A stretch of DNA of 64,000 bases, taken from assembly GCA_032622095.1 (NCBI GenBank), contig CP136065.1:206252151-206316150 (forward strand), in the 5' to 3' direction. Below, piece after piece: positions 1-12,400 of this stretch (its first letter is position 1; every line of letters begins with the position of its first letter). The DNA is from Siphonodentalium dalli. Taxonomy: Eukaryota > Mollusca > Scaphopoda > Gadilida > Siphonodentaliidae. The position numbers and the translations under genes are program-made. The notes under the pieces were generated by a model that did not search any database, was not told where the DNA came from, and worked only from the letters and a program-made list of their open reading frames with translations.

Positions 1-419
1 CTATGTTAATTTTCAGCTTACTATGCAAAGAATAACGACAAATAGTTGCAAACACCATTATTTGTATGACGCAAACACAAACAGAATAGAATCCATCATT
101 TTACGTTTAAAACAAGTACAAAATGTCATAATTCAAAATTATCTTTATTATCTCCCATTTTTGGCTGATGGGGAGCATGGACACTCTTCATATGAGATGG
201 TCATTTGAATTTTTGCAAGGGTGATAAAATTTCACAATGTGTTTAAACTTCCTCTTGGAAAGTCAATAATTGGCCACCAAAATCTCCTATGAAGGCACAT
301 GGATCCAATCGAATTATTTTATGGTATTAAAGACGTACAAATGGTGGCTTTATGGTGTCAAATCAGACAGCAAATCTTTAACATGAGTGTTCCTGTTCTT
401 TACAAGTTACATGTAGATA
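1..419. other. No gene recognised
   Basis: AT-rich sequence downstream of the EMC7 stop codon. I see no conserved coding, no RNA gene and no clear repeat boundary. The short open frames here look like chance. Confidence 0.5.
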
Positions 420-667
420 TTAACCCTTTCTATACTTAATGGATACTCCCATTCAGTTATAAAAGAATACATCGAAATGGTCTATTATATATCTGGAGGG
501 ATGCTAAGAAAATACGAGCAGACAACAGATTTACATAATGATAATACACGTGTAGAAGAATTCATATTAATTTTTGAGAAATGTTTAGATAATAAGTTCA
601 ACAAACGAGTTGAACATTTTCTATTGGAACTACTCGTCAATGGGTATTTATAGTATAGAAAGGGTGA
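420..667. mobile_element. Degenerate TTAA-flanked MITE, CCCTTTCTATAC termini
   Basis: TTAA followed by CCCTTTCTATAC at 420-435 is mirrored by GTATAGAAAGGG near 653-664, followed by TGAA where a TTAA would be expected. A TTAA target with CCCTTT ends is typical of piggyBac-like non-autonomous elements. Related sequence ('AATAAGTTCAACAAAC') recurs at 2220-2360 and at about 36597-36690. Confidence 0.5.
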
Positions 668-842
668 AATAATATTAAGGGTGAAATAAAATTAGAGAGG
701 TCTCATGGTTATATTTCACTGGAATGTGCAAAAATATAGAATCAACAACTAAGTCAATGTCATCATATTATTCACAATTCATTGGTGAGCAATCTGTTCT
801 TATTGGCTATATATACTAATGCATGGTATTACTATATTTTCT

Positions 843-1226
843 TTAACCCTTTACCCAACAAAATGGCCAAAACCGGCCAAATAAAGCTTCAACAGCCTAA
901 AATATCTTCGGTCTGTCTCAATAGAACCATACAAATATGGATATCATTGGAACCGGCTCCTTGACCACATTGTGATAGTTACAGTTATGCCCTGTGCCAA
1001 TGCATTCTCTTACATATGCGAGTCGACCATAGGTCGCCTCGCATATATAAGAGAATGCATTGGCCTAAACACTTTTTACCATTTTTTCTTACATTCTTTA
1101 ACAATTTTATAATTTTTAATGTGTTAAGCCAATGCATTCTCTTATATATGCGAGGCGACCTATGGTCGACTCGCATATATAAGAGAATGCATTGGCACAG
1201 GGCCCTTCTGTTGGGTAAAGGGTTAA
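843..1226. mobile_element. Twin-palindrome TTAA MITE, copy 1
   Basis: The element is flanked by TTAA on both sides (843-846 and 1223-1226). Its inverted ends are CCCTTTACCCAACA and TGTTGGGTAAAGGG. Inside are two near-perfect ~68-bp palindromes (about 999-1066 and 1130-1197), each starting CCAATGCATTCTCTTATA. They are separated by an AT-rich spacer of about 65 bp. The TTAA duplication and CCCTTT ends point to a piggyBac-type non-autonomous element; no transposase is present. Confidence 0.85.
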
Positions 1227-1860
1227 TAGTTTGCACCAAAATATAAATTGTATCCCCACTGCCAGAAGTCCAAACATCTTATTACACTGTCAGAAAATCA
1301 TTACACCTTTAAAACTATGCCATTTGTCTGAATTCTTCGGTATTCAAACTACCCTTGCACTTTATTTAATTGAAAAGTTTGGTCAAGTTGTGGTTTCGGA
1401 AAAGTTGTAGGCCACATGATGTCTTTAATTGTAGGTATGGTTGTAGCAAACTGGTGTAGAAAATATAAAACAATAATTAACTGTTCTGAGTAGCAAACAA
1501 TGTTTCTCCTTTTGTGAGATGCAAAGATTATTTTCATTTGGCTAGCGCCTCTAGATAATAATCGTATGAACTCACTCTGAAGAAACTTTGTATGCTACTG
1601 AAACAGTTAACTATTGTCTATTTATTTATGCTCAGCACCTTTATTTTCAGAATTAAAACATTAAAAAGTGGATATTTGCATACAAGTTATTTGGCATGGC
1701 ATGACAAACAAGTGTGATGGCGACATCCAATGTCAATTGAACAAGATGTTATGCACCTTATATTTAGTGCTCTGCCAATAATCTGTCTTCAGTGTGCGCA
1801 ATGAATATAAATCAACAAGACTCATTTCCCCCAGATATATATATATTGCACTCTTGGGTA

Positions 1861-2119
1861 TTAACCATTCCATGACTGGAGCTTCCTGAAATTTTACAAA
1901 AACCCTGTGCCAATGCATTCTCTTATATATCTGAGTCTTCCATAGGGAGCCTCGCATATAAAGAGATTACATTGGCCTAACAATATTTACCATAACCTTG
2001 TAAGCCAGTGGATTCTCTTATATGTATTCGAGGCTCCCTGTGGGAGACTCACATATATAAGAGAATGCACTGGCACACGATCTTTAATGTTGCACCAGCA
2101 CAGCTCCCGTCATACTAAT
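1861..2119. mobile_element. Twin-palindrome TTAA element, subfamily with GGAGCT ends
   Basis: Starts at TTAA (1861-1864), then CCATTCCATGACTGGAGCT. The right end reads AGCTCCCGTCATACTAATG. Two diverged palindromes of the CCAATGCATTCTCTTATA type lie inside, so the core is shared with the CCCTTTACCC copies but the outer ends differ. Confidence 0.65.
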
Positions 2120-2219
2120 GCACATGAGCTGATATCAGTCATTGCCAACTAGACAATTTCTGGCTAATAGTCGATAAAATATGTCCCCCAGGTCTTCACA
2201 TGCTGACCAATTGCATTTA

Positions 2220-2360
2220 AATTTTAACACTTTCTATACTAAATACTCATTGACGAGTAGTTCCTTTAGTAAATGTTCAGATAATAAGTTCAACAAACTC
2301 CACCACTCCAATATATACTTTTATAACTGATGGGAGATTCCATTTAGTCAACAAAGGGTT
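2220..2360. repeat. Fragment of the CTTTCTATAC repeat
   Basis: TTAACACTTTCTATACT followed by CATTGACGAGTAG and AATAAGTTCAACAAAC. It is the same family as 420-667 in another arrangement. No intact ends. Confidence 0.4.
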
Positions 2361-2556
2361 GAAAGACCAGGAAATTAGATGCAGCTAGCATATATATGGT
2401 GAAGCAATCTCAACAACTTGTCTATTTCGGCTTTCACATGGAAATAACCTCTCCCATAAATAGACACCATATCTTCCAGACCCTTTCAATCATGTGATTG
2501 ATCATAAGAATAGTAACGGGAATTTGTCTGTTGACTGGGAAACTAGTCTGTTGAAC

Positions 2557-2948
2557 TTAACCCTTTACCCAACAAACCGGCCAAATAAAGCTTCAACAGC
2601 CTAAAATATCTTCGGTCTGTCTCAATAGAACCATACAAATATGGATATCATTGGAACCGGCTCCTTGACCACATTGTGATAGTTACAGTTATGCCCTGTG
2701 CCAATGCATTCTCTTATATATGCAAGTCAACCATAGGTCGCCTCGCATATATAAGAGAATGCATTGGCCTAAAAAAAATCCTTTTTTTTAACACTTTTTA
2801 CCTTTTTTTCTTACATTCTTTAATAATTTTATAATTTTTAATGTGTTAAGCCAATGCATTCTCTTATATATGCGAGGCGACCTATGGTCGACTCGCATAT
2901 ATAAGAGAATGCATTGGCAAAGGGACGTTCTGTTGGATAAAGGGTTAA
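2557..2948. mobile_element. Twin-palindrome TTAA MITE, copy 2
   Basis: TTAA at 2557-2560 and 2945-2948, with CCCTTTACCCAACA-type inverted ends. The internal order matches copy 1: a unique left part (GGTCTGTCTCAATAG), palindrome, AT-rich spacer, palindrome. The right end carries one change (GTTGGATAAAGGG). Confidence 0.85.
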
Positions 2949-3524
2949 ACTAATTATTACTATTTATTACTATTTATCATTATTTATGCTGTTTATTGAA
3001 CTATATATTTATCTGTTGTAAATCTCTGCATTCTCCCAAATTGCGCTATGTAACAAGTCAAGGTCATCATCTTATTACCAGGGCCGTAAATTGTAGCTGT
3101 ATACAAATATGGTGTCTATTTATGGGAGAGTTTATTTCAAATGGGAATGCATTAATGGTCGAGCCGATGAAACTGATGGTGGAGTTGATACTAAGGACAT
3201 AAAATAAATAATTTAAACTTACAAAGTGACATAATGAATGATGAACGGTAAATCCACAAAGTAAACATTCAGCCATACTAAGAGATCCTCTTCTAAGGTT
3301 AATTAAATTGCAATCATAAACGACATATCCAACAATTATGATGAGGCAATAAAAGGAAGTTGAAAAAAATACATAGAGAAAACTGTAAACTTGAAGAATA
3401 AACAATTCCATAGGTCTATAAGGAATTGAGGATTTATAAATAAAAGTTCACAACATGGAAATTTCTTTCACTAATCTAGCAAAGATAACAAATCATATGT
3501 TGTGGCCTTAAAGTCAAAAGGCCA

Positions 3525-3990
3525 TTAAAGGTACTCAATCCGATCAGACGCTCCTGAATTACTATTTTTTTGGCTTCGGGGGTAAAAAATATTTGATCCG
3601 AGTCGAGAAACCCACCCATCAAAGCTCAGAGTGATCAGATATCGATTTTGGAAGTTTGTTATTTCTCGAGATGTGTAATAATATGTGGCCCAAGGAGGTT
3701 CTTGGAGGTCAAAGGAGGTTCTTGGACAAAATTGCAGATGAAGATGGATAACTCTAAAATCAAGTGGTAATACGGTCAAATTTCATGATACTTAGTGATA
3801 ATACGGCCATATTTTGTTGAACAAAATGTTGATAAATAACAAGTTTTGGGAAATTTTATACCATAGACATGGTTAGCATTATATTGTTGCAATAAATCAA
3901 TTCTGATAACTAAAGTGTATTTTGAAGAAATGTTGTTGTTGTTGTATCTTGATGGTATGGGGAGCGTCTGATCAGATTGAGTACCTTTAA
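3525..3990. mobile_element. TTAA-flanked MITE, AGGTACTCAATC termini
   Basis: TTAA at 3525-3528 and 3987-3990. The inverted ends begin AGGTACTCAATCCGATCAGA and end TCTGATCAGATTGAGTACCT. Internal sequence (GGGGGTAAAAAATATTTGA and neighbours) recurs diverged at about 41870-42130 and 56640-56775. No coding sequence; another cut-and-paste derivative that uses TTAA. Confidence 0.7.
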
Positions 3991-4676
3991 GTCGTTTTTG
4001 GGGCAAAATCAGATTTATGCACGCAAACATTTTCCTGACACAGCTTCAGCTTGTGTCAAAACATCGCACCTCTTGCTTTGTTATCCCTGTTAAGACTTTC
4101 CTGTTGATCTATGAATAAAAAATAGCCAGATGTGTCCTATCGATACTAAAACATCTTATCTTGACAACAAATACAATGAACAACTAGTAGCTCTGGCAAA
4201 AACTTAAAAAAAAATATTTGCATGATTACTTGCAGCATATTAGGTCGGCTAGGGATGAAGTTATATATTCTCAAAGGGTGTGTTTTGACTCTCTTCATAC
4301 ATTAGTTACACTTTATAAACAACGGCCAAATTAAAATAAATAATTTTTTTGTCTCTCCTGAAAAATTACCAAAAGTTCCGTTTGACTATACATCGATGAT
4401 ATAATCTTTGCATACATTGGGTTGATGAATTTGTTTTTAATTACTGATGAATTTCAATCATTTTGAACAACATAAGCTATCCAGGCTGCCGAGTCAATTT
4501 TATTTATTCTCATATAGTCAAATAGAAAATGCTAGATTCGCCAGTCCATTAGATTTATATGGATACATTGACAAATATATTGAACCTCTGCAAATAGAAT
4601 TAGTTATTTGCTCAGTTTCAAATTCCCACATAGATGTTAGAGCAAAAAATAATACAAGAATTTAAGTATAAATAAA

Positions 4677-5440
4677 ATGTGGCTGATGCCCATTTCCCCC
4701 GAAAAGGGGTGGCTTAGCCTTTTTGGGGTATTGGCTCTTTTTCAGAGTAAAGAAGTCAAATTCTGGCAAAAATTTTATTCAAATCTGACGATGTTCTCAG
4801 AAGGTGAAACACTTATCAAATATCAAGATATTTTTAAAATAGCCCAGGTTATCATTTAGAAAATGCAAAAATTATGATTCTAAGTCGAACAAAGGTACAT
4901 AACTCAGTCAAAAATCATTGGAATGTGTCCAAATTTGAATTTGACCTCAGTTTTCTGAACTGTGAACCATTTACAAAATCAAAAACATTCTGTTGGAACG
5001 TTGTTCAAATTCTTATCCGGAGAACCAAAAAATTATTTCTAAGTTGAAAAGAGACATAACTCCGTCAAAACTCATCGAGTGTGCTTTTTCGCACATGACC
5101 TACATTTTCTCAAATGTGAACCACATACAAACATGAAATTCAGTTGAATACTGCTCAAGTTATCATCCGGATAACCAAAAAATTTATATTTCTTCGTCGA
5201 AAAAGGGGGCATAACTAAAATATTAACTTGACATGAATCTTCTCAAATGTGAACTGCATTTCTAAGTCGACAAAGGGGTATAACACTGTAAAAAAGCATC
5301 GGAGAGTGACCAGATTTGAACATGACCTGCACGTTCTCAAACAACAACTACATACTAAATGCCATTGAAATTCTGATTAATATTGTGAAAGTTAAGATCC
5401 GGAAACCTGGACACATGGACAGACACACGGCTCCACGGAT
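4677..5440. repeat. Degenerate ~154-bp tandem repeat
   Basis: Phrases such as ACATAACTCAGTCAAAAATC (4896) and ACATAACTCCGTCAAAACTC (5050) recur at about 154 bp, with weaker copies near 5211 and 5279. The left edge has CCCCCGAAAAGGGG and the right edge a GGACACATGGACAGACACACGG tail. The same edge style is seen at 11590-12020 and 50581-51090. Confidence 0.55.
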
Positions 5441-5538
5441 GCAAGGAGAGACATGTTGATAATAATAGTACTCCAAACATTTTTGTGGGAAAATAAGGTA
5501 GGTTATTGGGTGGTTGTCTCTCACACTTCCATGTGTGC

Positions 5539-5937
5539 TTAACCCTTTACCCAACAGAAGGGCCCTGTGCCAATGCATTCTCTTATATATGCGAGTCGAC
5601 CATAGGTCGCCTCGCATATATAAGAGAATGCATTGGCTTAACACATTAAAAATTATAAAATTGTTAAAGAATGTAAGAAAAAATGGTAAAAAGTGTTAAA
5701 ACAAGTTTTTTTTTAGGCCAATGCATTCTCTTATATATGCGAGGCGACCTATGGTCGACTCGCATATATAAGAGAGTGCATTGGCACAGGGCTAACTGTA
5801 ACTATCACAATGTGGTCAAGGAGCCGGTTCCAATGATATCCATATTTGTATGGTTCTATTGAGACAGACCGAATATATTTTAGGCTGTTGAAGCTTTATT
5901 TGGCCGGTTTTGGCCGTTTTGTTGGGTAAAGGGTTAA
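5539..5937. mobile_element. Twin-palindrome TTAA MITE, copy 3 (inverted)
   Basis: TTAA at 5539-5542 and 5934-5937, CCCTTTACCCAACA ends and both palindromes. It is in the opposite orientation to copies 1 and 2. It lies 363 bp beyond the EMC7 stop codon and supplies the first AATAAA I find downstream of that gene. Confidence 0.85.
5895..5900 (-). promoter_or_regulatory. Candidate EMC7 polyadenylation signal
   Basis: AATAAA on the minus strand, about 400 nt past the EMC7 stop. I see no canonical AATAAA or ATTAAA in between. It lies inside MITE copy 3, in the context GGCCAAATAAAGCTTC. Use of this site is an inference. Confidence 0.35.
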
Positions 5938-6247
5938 TATGACCTAATAGCACATAGCCTCAGCTTATGGAGATGTGACTACTCCTTCGTTGTTGTTGAC
6001 AAAATTATGGAGATGCCCTACCATCAATCTTATCTGATATTGTGTGACTGACATGTCTCTGGAATGTAGCCTTGAGACTTCTTTTCTCTGTGGCTAGAGA
6101 ATGGGATGGAGTTTGTTGAGGAAAAGTAAATAGTTTTCTAAAGTTGAAAAGTAAACTGAGGACGGTTTTCAAATGCAGTCTAAATTTAGTTATTCTTCTC
6201 GGAATAGGAATCTGAATGGTGTCTATCATTTCATTCTTTTGGTGTTT

Positions 6248-6351
6248 ACTGCTGGTTTAGGGTTGCTGCCGTCCTCTTGGCTTTGATTTTACTACTGGTT
6301 TAGGTTTGCCGCCGTCCTCTTGGCTTTGATTTTACTGCTGGTTTAGGTTTA
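6248..6351. repeat. 43-bp tandem duplication spanning the EMC7 stop codon
   Basis: On the forward strand GTCCTCTTGGCTTTGATTTT occurs at 6271 and 6314 (spacing 43), and GCTGGTTTAGG occurs at 6251 and again near 6338, with ACTGGTTTAGG at 6294. On the minus strand the unit encodes the KPKPAVKSKPRG tail. The copy nearest the 3' end is untranslated. Confidence 0.8.
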
Positions 6352-6443
6352 CTGCCTCCTCCGAATAGATTTGATAAGAACTCTGAAGCTGAGAAGTCTG
6401 GCATTTTGTTTCCTTGTAAAACATTCATCTGTTGCTGCATTTC
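6300..6443 (-). CDS. EMC7: EMC7 coding exon 4 (C-terminal tail, stop)
   Basis: Acceptor TTTTTTAG ends at 6444 and the exon opens GAAATGCAG. It encodes 47 residues: EMQQQMNVLQGNKMPDF, then FLSNLFGGG, then a basic KPKPAVKSKPRGRRQT tail, with TAA at 6302-6300. The motif order matches the cytosolic tail of EMC7. The stop falls inside a 43-bp tandem duplication (see 6248-6351). Since 43 is not a multiple of three, the second unit is read in another frame and closes the protein. Confidence 0.9.
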   Translation of the reverse strand, partial: EMQQQMNVLQGNKMPDFSASEFLSNLFGGGSKPKPAVKSKPRGRRQT

Positions 6444-9400
6444 CTAAAAAACAGATTTTGGAAATTATTTGTATGTAAGTTCATTGAAATACCGGTATTC
6501 GTTGAATTACAAAACCGGTATTAGTAAGTGACCAAATGTTTATTCAGATTCAATTGTGATATAAAATATAACATACCGGTAGATATAATACAAATATAAG
6601 TCTGTAGACAACTGTTCTCAGAACATCTATTGATTGCTTTTAAAAATCAACACATCAGAATAAAATAATGAAAGTGTCAATGACACTGCAGCTCAACTTG
6701 CAAAGGGAATAATTTAATGTATTACAGTCAATGGAGCGATTAGGAATGTGGAAAGTTGAATGACTAATACTAGTTTATCAACATGAAGAGATATATATAT
6801 ATATAAAAGTAAAATCTAAGATGGTTGCTGGCGGCTATATTTTCCAATAAAATTCAAAAACATTTGATAGCTTTAGTCATGTAAAGAGTAAAATCCAAGA
6901 TGGCTGCCGGCAGCCATGTTTTTAGGCCGATTGACCCCAAAATTACTCGTTCCCATCTACATGTCAATTGTAACATCCATGACAAATTTCATGATGATCA
7001 GATGAACAGTATGACCTGTAGCCCGTGCTAATGGATTGAATTTTGAAATCCAAGATGGCCACTGCTGGCCATGTTTTTTGTCTAAATGACCCCAAAATGA
7101 CTCGTTCCCATCTACATTCCAATTTCAACAGCCATGACAAATGTTATGATGATCAGACTAAAGGTACGACCTGTAGCCCATGCTAAAGGATTTAGTCATA
7201 CAAAGAGTAAAATCCAAGATGGCTGCTGGCGGCCATGTTTTTTGACCGAATGACCCAAAATGACACGTTCCCATCTACATGTCATTATTAACATTCTTGA
7301 CAAATTTTATGATGATCAGACTAAAGGTACGACCTGTAGCCCATGTTAAAGAATTTAGTCATACAAAGAGTAAAATCCAAGATGGCTGCTGGTGGCCATG
7401 TTTTTGGGCCAAATGACCCCAAAATTACTCGTTCCCATCTACATGTCAATATTAACATCCATGACAAATTTCATGATGATCAGACGAATAGTACGAACTG
7501 TAGCCCGTGCTAATGGATTAAATTTTTAAATCCAAGATGGCTGCTGGCGGCCATGTTTTTTGTCCGAATGATCCCAAAATGACTCGTTCCCATCTACATT
7601 CCAATTTCAACAGCCATGACAAATTTTATGATGATCAGACTAAAGGTACGACCTATAGCCCGTGCTAAAGGATTTAGTCATACAAAGAGTAAAATCCAAG
7701 ATGGCTGCTGGCGACCATGTTTTTTGTCCGAATGATCCCAAAATGAATCGTTCCCTTCTACATTCCAATTTCAACAGCCATGACAAATTTTATGATGATC
7801 AGACTAAAGGTACAACCTATAGCCCGTGCTAAAGGATTTAGTCATACAAAGAGTAAAATCCAAGATGGCTGCTGGCGACCAAGTTTTTTGTCCGAATGAC
7901 CCCAAAATGACTCGTTCCCATCTACATTCCAATGTCAACTGCCATGACAAATTTTATGATGATCAGACTAAAGGTACGACCTGTAGCCCGTGCTAAAGGA
8001 TTTAGTCATACAAAGAGTAAAATCCAAGATGGCTGCTGGCGGCCATGTTTTTTGGCCGAATGACCCCAAAATGACTCGTTCCCATCTACATGTCATTATT
8101 AACATTCTTGACAAATTTTATAATGATCAGACTAAAAGTACGACCTGTAGCCCGTGCTAAAGAATTTAGTCATACAAAGAGTAAAATCCAAGATGGCTGC
8201 TGGCGGCCATGTTATTGGGCCGAATGGCCCCAAAATTAATTGTTCCCATCTACATGTCAATATTAACATTCATGACAAATTTCATGATGATCAGACAAAG
8301 AGTACGGCATGTAGCCCGTGCTAATGGATTGAATTTTGAAATCCAAGATGGCCGCTGGTGGCCATGTTTTTTTTCCGAATGACCCCAAAATTAATCATTC
8401 TGGTCTAAATGTTGATGTCAACAGCTATGACAAACTTCATAATGATCCGACCAAAGGTACGACCTGTAGCCTGCATTGTTGACGCCTTACGTACACACGC
8501 ACACACGGACGACAAAGCCATGGCAATAGCTCAAACTTTACAAAGTAAAGTTGAGCTAACAATGTCTATGTGTTTATATATGTATATATGTGTTTATATA
8601 TACATATATATGCATGTATATTTATACATATGTATGTATGTTTGTGTGTGTAGGTATATGTATGAGTATGTATACGTATATATGTTCGCTTCGAATCTTT
8701 AGATAAGTCTATCGAGATCTGTATTGTTCTATTCCGGACATGTTAATGCAATATTGGACCGTAACTGATTATTATCTGTATTGTATTCTGTCTTATGTAT
8801 ACCCCGGAAAGTTCTAATTTGTATATAGTGTATATATGTTTTCTCATGTACCATGTATTATAACGGCTGAGAATAAAGCATTACTTACTTACTTACAGAT
8901 ACAAATGTAAATGTAGGGACAGACAGATGGACGATGTCAATCCAGTATACAACCCATTCTCTTCGAGAGTGGGGTATAAAAATAAATGGACAGATATTTT
9001 TTGTTGATAAATACACAAAACTGTAAATGTGTTTTTGGATGTCAGTTGATGACACAATTAGTGCTGGGACGGTTGGGGTTTTTTCCTAACCGGTTAACCA
9101 CGGGCATTAGCCTAATCATAACCGGTTAACCGCGACCATCATTACCCTAAGAACGAGATTGAATACACTGATCACTATATCGGCAAAACAAGTGTTTATT
9201 AAGCGTCCCGGAAACGTTGATATACATGCCATCACAAACAAAGTCTTGGTCGTACAATGCGGTCCCGTTACGGTGATCAAATAGTGGTAAATGTGTATAA
9301 ATTAATTCAGTTTTGAGCCCAAACAAACTAAAATATAATATATATTAGTAGTGGGCTAGTATATCGATGTTTACGAGAGTTCCACACCGCATAAACAACG

Positions 9401-12400
9401 CTTGCTTGCAAAACCTTCAGCGACGAAATATAGTTCCTTCCTCGTGTATATCCCGGGCATGATTAGCCCAAACATGTGTAGTACAAGGTACTGAAGGTAG
9501 GTATACTGTTGTTTAGTAATGTTTACTAGTGTTTGGGTATAGGTAGGTATTAATCACATGTGACCCCACGATGTTACTTCAATTATTTAATAAACAAATT
9601 CAAACAAAATTAAATCGTCGTGATTCATTACACAAGCCCCAGCCAGTGTTTAGGAAATAAAGTTATCGAACACATCACTAGCTATATACTCTGAGTTCCC
9701 ACTCCCAGTGGGCCTATGTGTTTTTTCTGGATATGGGATGTTGATCCAGAATAAACGAATCGCGTTCGGCAGGCCTTGCATTCCGCCCATTTCTTCTTTT
9801 TTTTTTCTCGTCATCTTCCATTAGGACTAAATGTCCCCAAACGTTCGATTTCCGTTTATGTATGTCTTCTGCCATCGCTTTGAGACAAAATAATCATAAT
9901 GACAAAGGGGGGGGACGGTTTCAATAAAACAGACAAACTATTGATGACGTAGTAAAAGTCTAGAATTGATTGCTTTGATGTATACCGCGGTGCGCGTGAA
10001 ACCGGAACGTCATGTAATGCCGCCAAAGGAAATTGGCATTGAATGTGTAGCAAGTTATTCGCAGACTGACACAGAGTGTAGTTGTTGGTTTCATGTCTAT
10101 AAAAGCCGCTGGTGATCAAATGGGCTTGTGTTGTGGGGTATATGAATACAGAATCTACTGTCAAAATCGCTTCCAAGTGGCTTCTTATTACTTACTCTCG
10201 TTACTTAAACTTCCGTAAATGATTTCGGTAACATTTACACGTAGTACTACCATGATAGTATGATCGTTATCAAAAGTACGGTTATCCGGTTGTGGCCTCC
10301 TCCAACCGGTTGACACACCTAACCGAACCGTAACCGGATATCCGGACAACCGTCCCAGCACTAGACATAATGTCAATTGATGACATAACTGGGATGGTTA
10401 AAGGGTTGCATGAGAAACCATAGGCCTTGAGTGTTATCCTTTCCGCAACAGCAAGAGTGTCATAAATAATTGAGCAATAAGACACATATATAGTTCTATG
10501 TGTATTACATGCCCAAATAGCATCCCAGGCATGTAATAGAACATGAATTTGGAATGATTTTGTTCTGAATTATTTTTTCTGCTGTGTTCTCTGACATTTG
10601 ATGACCACCAAACATTATTCTGGGCGATACAGTGTGTCAATATTGATTGCATTGGTGATTCAAGATTCCCACTGAGCAATTATGAGTAAGAATTCAAACA
10701 CTATGTACTCTGTCTGCCCAAGCATAAATAGGGTATCTGGCTGGAACAGAAGAACAATCTTATTGGTACAGAGAATGTAAGTCACATGGAGATGTATCTG
10801 CCTCTTTCTCTAGTTGATGGCAGCAGAATGATGAGGTTCTTCAATCCAGGGGAATAATGATGTTAATCATATCGAAACCCATTCACTGCACAATGCACTA
10901 GGAGCAGCACAGGGGAATAATGATGTTAAGTATATCGAAACCCATTCACTGCACAATGCACTAGGACCAGCACAGGGGAATAATGATGTTAAGCATATCG
11001 AAACCCATTCACTGCACAATGCACTAGGAGCAGCACAGGGGAATAATGATGTTAAGCATAACGAAACCCATTCACTGCACAATGCACTAGGAGCAGCACA
11101 GGGGTATAATGATGTTAAGCATATCGAAACCCATTCACTGCACAATGCACTAGGAACAGTACAGGGGAATAATGATGTTAAGGATATCGAAACCCATTCA
11201 CTGCACAATGCACTAGGAGCAGCACAGGGGAATAATGATGTTAAGCATATCGAAACCCATTCACTGCACAATGCACTAGGAGCAGTACAGGGGAATAATG
11301 ATGTTAAGCATATCGAAACCCATTCACTGCACAATGCACTAGGAGCAGTACAGGGGAATAATGATGTTAAGCATATCGAAACCCATTCACTGCACAATGC
11401 ACTAGGAGCAGCACAGGGGAATAATGATGTTAAGCATATCGAAACCCATTCACTGCAGAATGTACTAGGATCCAGCAAAGCTTTGCGATTTGAATCAGTT
11501 TGCGAATCAGGTTGCCAATTTTTGGCATTCTAGTGGTGAAAAAGAACAACAAGGTTGACGATGCATTGTTCTAAATTTCAAATTTAATAAAAGGCCGCCT
11601 GGCCACAGTGTCCCCCGAAAAGGTGGCTTCATTTGGAGCTGGGGCTTTGTAGAATAACCCCAGTAAAAATAGGCAGACGGAACTCAAATTCGAACTTGAC
11701 CTGTATTTTCATATGAGTAATCTATATACCAAATTTGAAAACAGTCAGATAACTAAAACTAAAGTTATCATCCAGAAACCAAAATAATCGGCAAATTCTA
11801 AATTGACAAGGACCATAACTCCGACAAAATTGGGCTGACCGAACCCAAATTTGAACTGACCTGTATTTCCATGTGGGTATTAAATCCACATACAAAATTT
11901 GAAAACAATCAGACAACTAAAACAAAAGTTATCATCCAGAAACCATCCGGGTCACCCTGACACATGGACACAAGCACGGACACCGCTGATTTCTACAGTC
12001 CAAGAAAAAAAATTCGGGGTACAACTACAGGTCTATTATAATATTAAGTTCAGTTGAGTTGCATTGAGTTGTACCATACATCCTAACATTGCGAAAGTAA
12101 TAGTGTATTTCTCACATGCAGATGTAGTTGCAGACTAACAATATTCATGACTATCGAAACACATACTGACTGAAACTTCAAGTGATTATAATATAACACG
12201 ATAAATTTATAATACCATCTGACGTCCTTGTAATTGCATACCCAATTTTCCCCAAATAGGCATAGTAATACTGCTGAAATGGTCTTTATCCCATGGCATT
12301 CGGCTCTAAATTTCCCTGGTTCACAAAACTGGTATTATGTTAATGTTACCCAGGTTGGCTCATGTATATATTCAAATCAAGATTCAATTCGAGAGTCTCA

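Noticed and set aside
985-1246. Overlapping open frames over the first MITE (similar ones at 5348-5699, 43865-44178, 46475-46657)
   Set aside because: They are translations of the palindromes and their spacer, repeated at every MITE copy and open on both strands. Not genes.
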